From: Alteromonas confluentis
GTDB taxonomy: Bacteria > Pseudomonadota > Gammaproteobacteria > Enterobacterales > Alteromonadaceae
Assembly (NCBI RefSeq): GCF_001757105.1
Contig: NZ_MDHN01000021.1
Location: 62,001 to 126,000 of the forward strand
Direction of reading: 5' to 3'
Length of the DNA stretch: 64,000 nt
The notes under the pieces were generated by a model, which was not told where the DNA came from, did no database searches, and saw nothing but the letters and a program-made list of their open reading frames with translations. Below, piece by piece: positions 62,425 through 64,000 of this stretch (position 1 is its first letter; each line of letters opens with the position of its first letter). The position numbers and the translations under genes are program-made.

Positions 62425-62592
62425 TTACTTACCAACTACCTGCGCTTCTGCTCCGAAAACAGGGCTCACTCGTCCCACTTTTTTATCGGCTTTGTTGTAA
62501 CGATCGAACCAGTTAAAAACAGGCTGCGAATGGATAAACCGCTCAAAAGACGTTTCTGGAAGTGGGCGATGCTTGGTTTTTAAAAATTTCAT
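62425..62592 (-). CDS. Small protein (55 aa), unknown function
   Basis: 55 aa, read from the sequence: MKFLKTKHRPLPETSFERF, then IHSQPVFNWFDRYN, KADKKVGRVSPVFG and EAQVVGK. Basic, no signal or membrane segment. A strong AAAAGGA ribosome site lies seven bases before the ATG, which supports a real gene. It lies just upstream of the mlaA operon in the same direction. Confidence 0.6.
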   Translation of the reverse strand: MKFLKTKHRPLPETSFERFIHSQPVFNWFDRYNKADKKVGRVSPVFGAEAQVVGK

Positions 62593-62920
62593 ACAAATCC
62601 TTTTAGAAGGGTATTAGTAAACTTACACACCTTTCATACTTCCAATTTTCAGGCCAGATTAGAGTGAATGGGTTAGAAAGGCTTTAGCCGGACTTGGAAA
62701 ATGGTTTAATTAGTCGAAAAAACTCAATTAAAATCTATTTAATCAATAACTTAAAAGAATCGCAATGAATAGCACTTTTTTATTAGAAAAAGCTAATATC
62801 GGGTAGTTCAGCTCTGTAAAAGAATGCCAACTTTAGACTTATGGATAGTTTTTACCTGAGGCAGGAAAGATTTTCACAGCATGCTATTTACCTACACAAA
62901 GCGCTGAAAGCCAAGATCGA
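62593..62920. other. AT-rich region without a gene
   Basis: The region holds the promoter of the 55-aa gene. I see no ORF with a ribosome site and no strong structure before the terminator that begins at 62921. Confidence 0.5.
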
Positions 62921-62949
62921 AAACGCCCGGTGCGGATCACCGGGCGTTT
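62921..62949 (-). terminator. Terminator of the BON-domain gene
   Basis: AAACGCCCGGTG, five-base loop, CACCGGGCGTTT: a twelve-base perfect stem. On the minus strand the tail is TTTT-like and short. Confidence 0.82.
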
Positions 62950-62991
62950 GTTACGGAGTAACGACTCCGATTAGCTTATCAAATTGGCTAG

Positions 62992-63594
62992 TTATTCAGA
63001 TGCCATTGCCTTTTGAGGCTCAACCACTTTCAGGTTGTCTTCCACATCTGTTACATCAGACGCATTTTTAGCAATCTCAACCGCCAAGTCGCGCTCAGCG
63101 TCCGAATCGACCGTACCTGTAAGCGTAACATTACCAGCCTTCACATCTACGTCGATATCGAATCCTGAAATGTCTGTGTCCATTAGCAGACGGGTTTTAA
63201 TCACTGTCGCTATTTTTGCGTCGGTGAGTTTATCCATGGCTGCTTCACCATCCATATCGTTATTATCGACATCAGCATCATCGTGGTCCGCTAGAATGGT
63301 CAACTGGTTGTCGACATCGGTCACGCCATCAATGTTAGCGACAAGTTCTTCCGCAAGCTTTTTATCTACCGAATTTTCCACCTTACCGGTAAGCACAACT
63401 TTGCCGTTCTGCACGTCGGTATTAATGTCAAAAGAATTCAGATTTCCGTTAAACAACAACGTTGCTTCAGCTTTGCCATCAATCCAGGCATCTTTAGCAC
63501 CTTCTTCCCACTTATTCGAAGAGTCCATAGTGCCTGCAAAAGCAGATGTCGTTAATGTACCAGCAACTAACAGTGAAAGAATTGTACGTTTCAT
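62992..63594 (-). CDS. Periplasmic two-BON-domain protein (OsmY-like)
   Basis: 200 aa. Signal peptide (MKRTILSLLVAGTLTTSAFA). Two BON domains, at about residues 45-105 (EATLLFNGNLNSFDINTDVQNGKVVLTG type) and 130-195 (KTRLLMDTDISGFDIDVDVKAGNVTLTG type), separated by an acidic linker. Each has the Gly-x-Val-x-Leu-x-Gly core. OsmY-like proteins are periplasmic and stress induced, binding phospholipid or acting as chaperones. The start at 63594 has AAGGAG upstream. Confidence 0.9.
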   Translation of the reverse strand: MKRTILSLLVAGTLTTSAFAGTMDSSNKWEEGAKDAWIDGKAEATLLFNGNLNSFDINTDVQNGKVVLTGKVENSVDKKLAEELVANIDGVTDVDNQLTILADHDDADVDNNDMDGEAAMDKLTDAKIATVIKTRLLMDTDISGFDIDVDVKAGNVTLTGTVDSDAERDLAVEIAKNASDVTDVEDNLKVVEPQKAMASE

Positions 63595-63631
63595 AATTTT
63601 GCTCTCCTTAATTATCAAGCACATTAGCTGA

Positions 63632-63647
63632 TGCCAACTTCATACCA
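63632..63647 (-). promoter_or_regulatory. Possible sigma54-type promoter of the BON gene
   Basis: On the minus strand TGGTAT-N5-TGGCA, with GG and GC ten bases apart; the -24 element is identical to that of the DUF883 operon. It lies about 40 bases before the ATG. Confidence 0.45.
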
Positions 63648-63838
63648 ATTAAATAAAACGCTGATTTAAATAACTTTTTTAGAATATAAACACATTTTGG
63701 CGTGCCACACCTTGCAATTTTTTCGCAACTTAAGGAATGTTTTACTTTATGTTTACAAATTAACCATATTGATCGAATCAACGCGGATTTCACTATAGAT
63801 AACGAACTTTTTTCTATCTCTGAGTGAATGGACTTGCC

Positions 63839-64000
63839 ATGACTACTGTGATGATCATCCTGTCAGTGCTGTTTATACTTACAACCCTCATTCCCCATCT
63901 TCCAGGGCAACACTGGTTAATTCGGGTTTGGGAGTTTCCTCGTTTACAACAGGCATTTGTTCTGGCCGTACTGAGTCTCTTTTGGTGCTTTTGGTATGTC
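63839..64000 (+). CDS. N-terminal part of a membrane protein, possibly endonuclease/exonuclease/phosphatase family
   Basis: 54 codons to the window edge. It starts with a hydrophobic helix (MTTVMIILSVLFILTTLIPH), then HLPGQHWLIRVWEFPRLQ, and a second hydrophobic stretch. This resembles the membrane N-terminus of endonuclease/exonuclease/phosphatase-family proteins in Alteromonas, but the catalytic part is outside the window, so the family is a guess. Divergent from the BON gene. Confidence 0.5.
   Translation, partial: MTTVMIILSVLFILTTLIPHLPGQHWLIRVWEFPRLQQAFVLAVLSLFWCFWYV

Noticed and set aside
62841..63071. 76-aa plus-strand ORF across the BON terminator
   Set aside because: It crosses a strong terminator and the end of the BON gene; no ribosome site.
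63035..63631. 198-aa ORF antisense to the BON gene
   Set aside because: Ser/Thr/Val-rich low-complexity translation typical of the opposite strand of an Asp/Gly/Val-rich gene; the BON frame has signal peptide, domains and ribosome site.

Overview
The window looks like chromosomal DNA of a marine gammaproteobacterium of the Alteromonadales (Alteromonas or a close relative). The basis is gene content: DUF3718-type secreted proteins, a TonB receptor, an S46 peptidase, an MSHA-like pilin, the hdfR/maoP pair, recCBD order, and heavy c-di-GMP and two-component signalling. I see no insertion sequence, prophage, CRISPR array, tRNA or rRNA.

Layout. 0-2.4 kb: phhB, then three small secreted-protein genes. 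All three share one promoter and leader architecture and one 3'UTR architecture. 2.6-6.7 kb: a TonB-dependent receptor and an FNR-type hemN. 6.7-11.8 kb: molybdate uptake and molybdopterin synthesis (modABC, moaBCDE, divergent moeB). 11.8-16.7 kb: two aspartoacylase-like proteins, one with a degraded active site, flanking a secreted metalloprotease. 16.7-25.5 kb: recCBD, preceded by a candidate small RNA. 26-31.8 kb: dUTPase, a small Cys-rich secreted protein, an acyl-CoA synthetase, and a two-gene molybdenum oxidoreductase that probably uses the cofactor made by the moa genes. 31.9-40.5 kb: a very large propeller-PAS-GGDEF-EAL sensor, an RNase J-like nuclease, an S46 dipeptidyl-peptidase and DUF2750. 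40.6-47.5 kb: a GGDEF remnant, hdfR, a 54-aa basic protein, maoP, PRC-barrel, a persulfide-sensor-like ArsR protein, a LysR regulator and an EAL protein.

47.6-53.3 kb is a dense signalling operon: a sigma54-dependent response regulator, a 74-aa protein resembling only the phospho-accepting helices of a histidine kinase, a CHASE3 kinase, a single-domain receiver and a REC-kinase-REC-REC hybrid. It is followed by small stress/envelope genes: DUF883 operon, DUF2383, DUF1328 with a small lipoprotein, and a two-BON OsmY-like protein. Four of these have GG-N10-GC sites resembling sigma54 promoters, which suggests one regulon driven by the adjacent NtrC-type regulator. 58-62.4 kb carries an envelope-lipid operon (small periplasmic protein, mlaA, RND/MMPL transporter). 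The right edge cuts an endonuclease/exonuclease/phosphatase-like membrane protein.

The two most novel signals are (1) the 3'UTR of the DUF3718 genes, which is perfectly complementary over 12-13 nt to their own start-codon region and is followed by a covarying hairpin and a terminator, and (2) the sigma54 stress regulon with its kinase-helix-only protein. All assignments are by eye; no searches were run.
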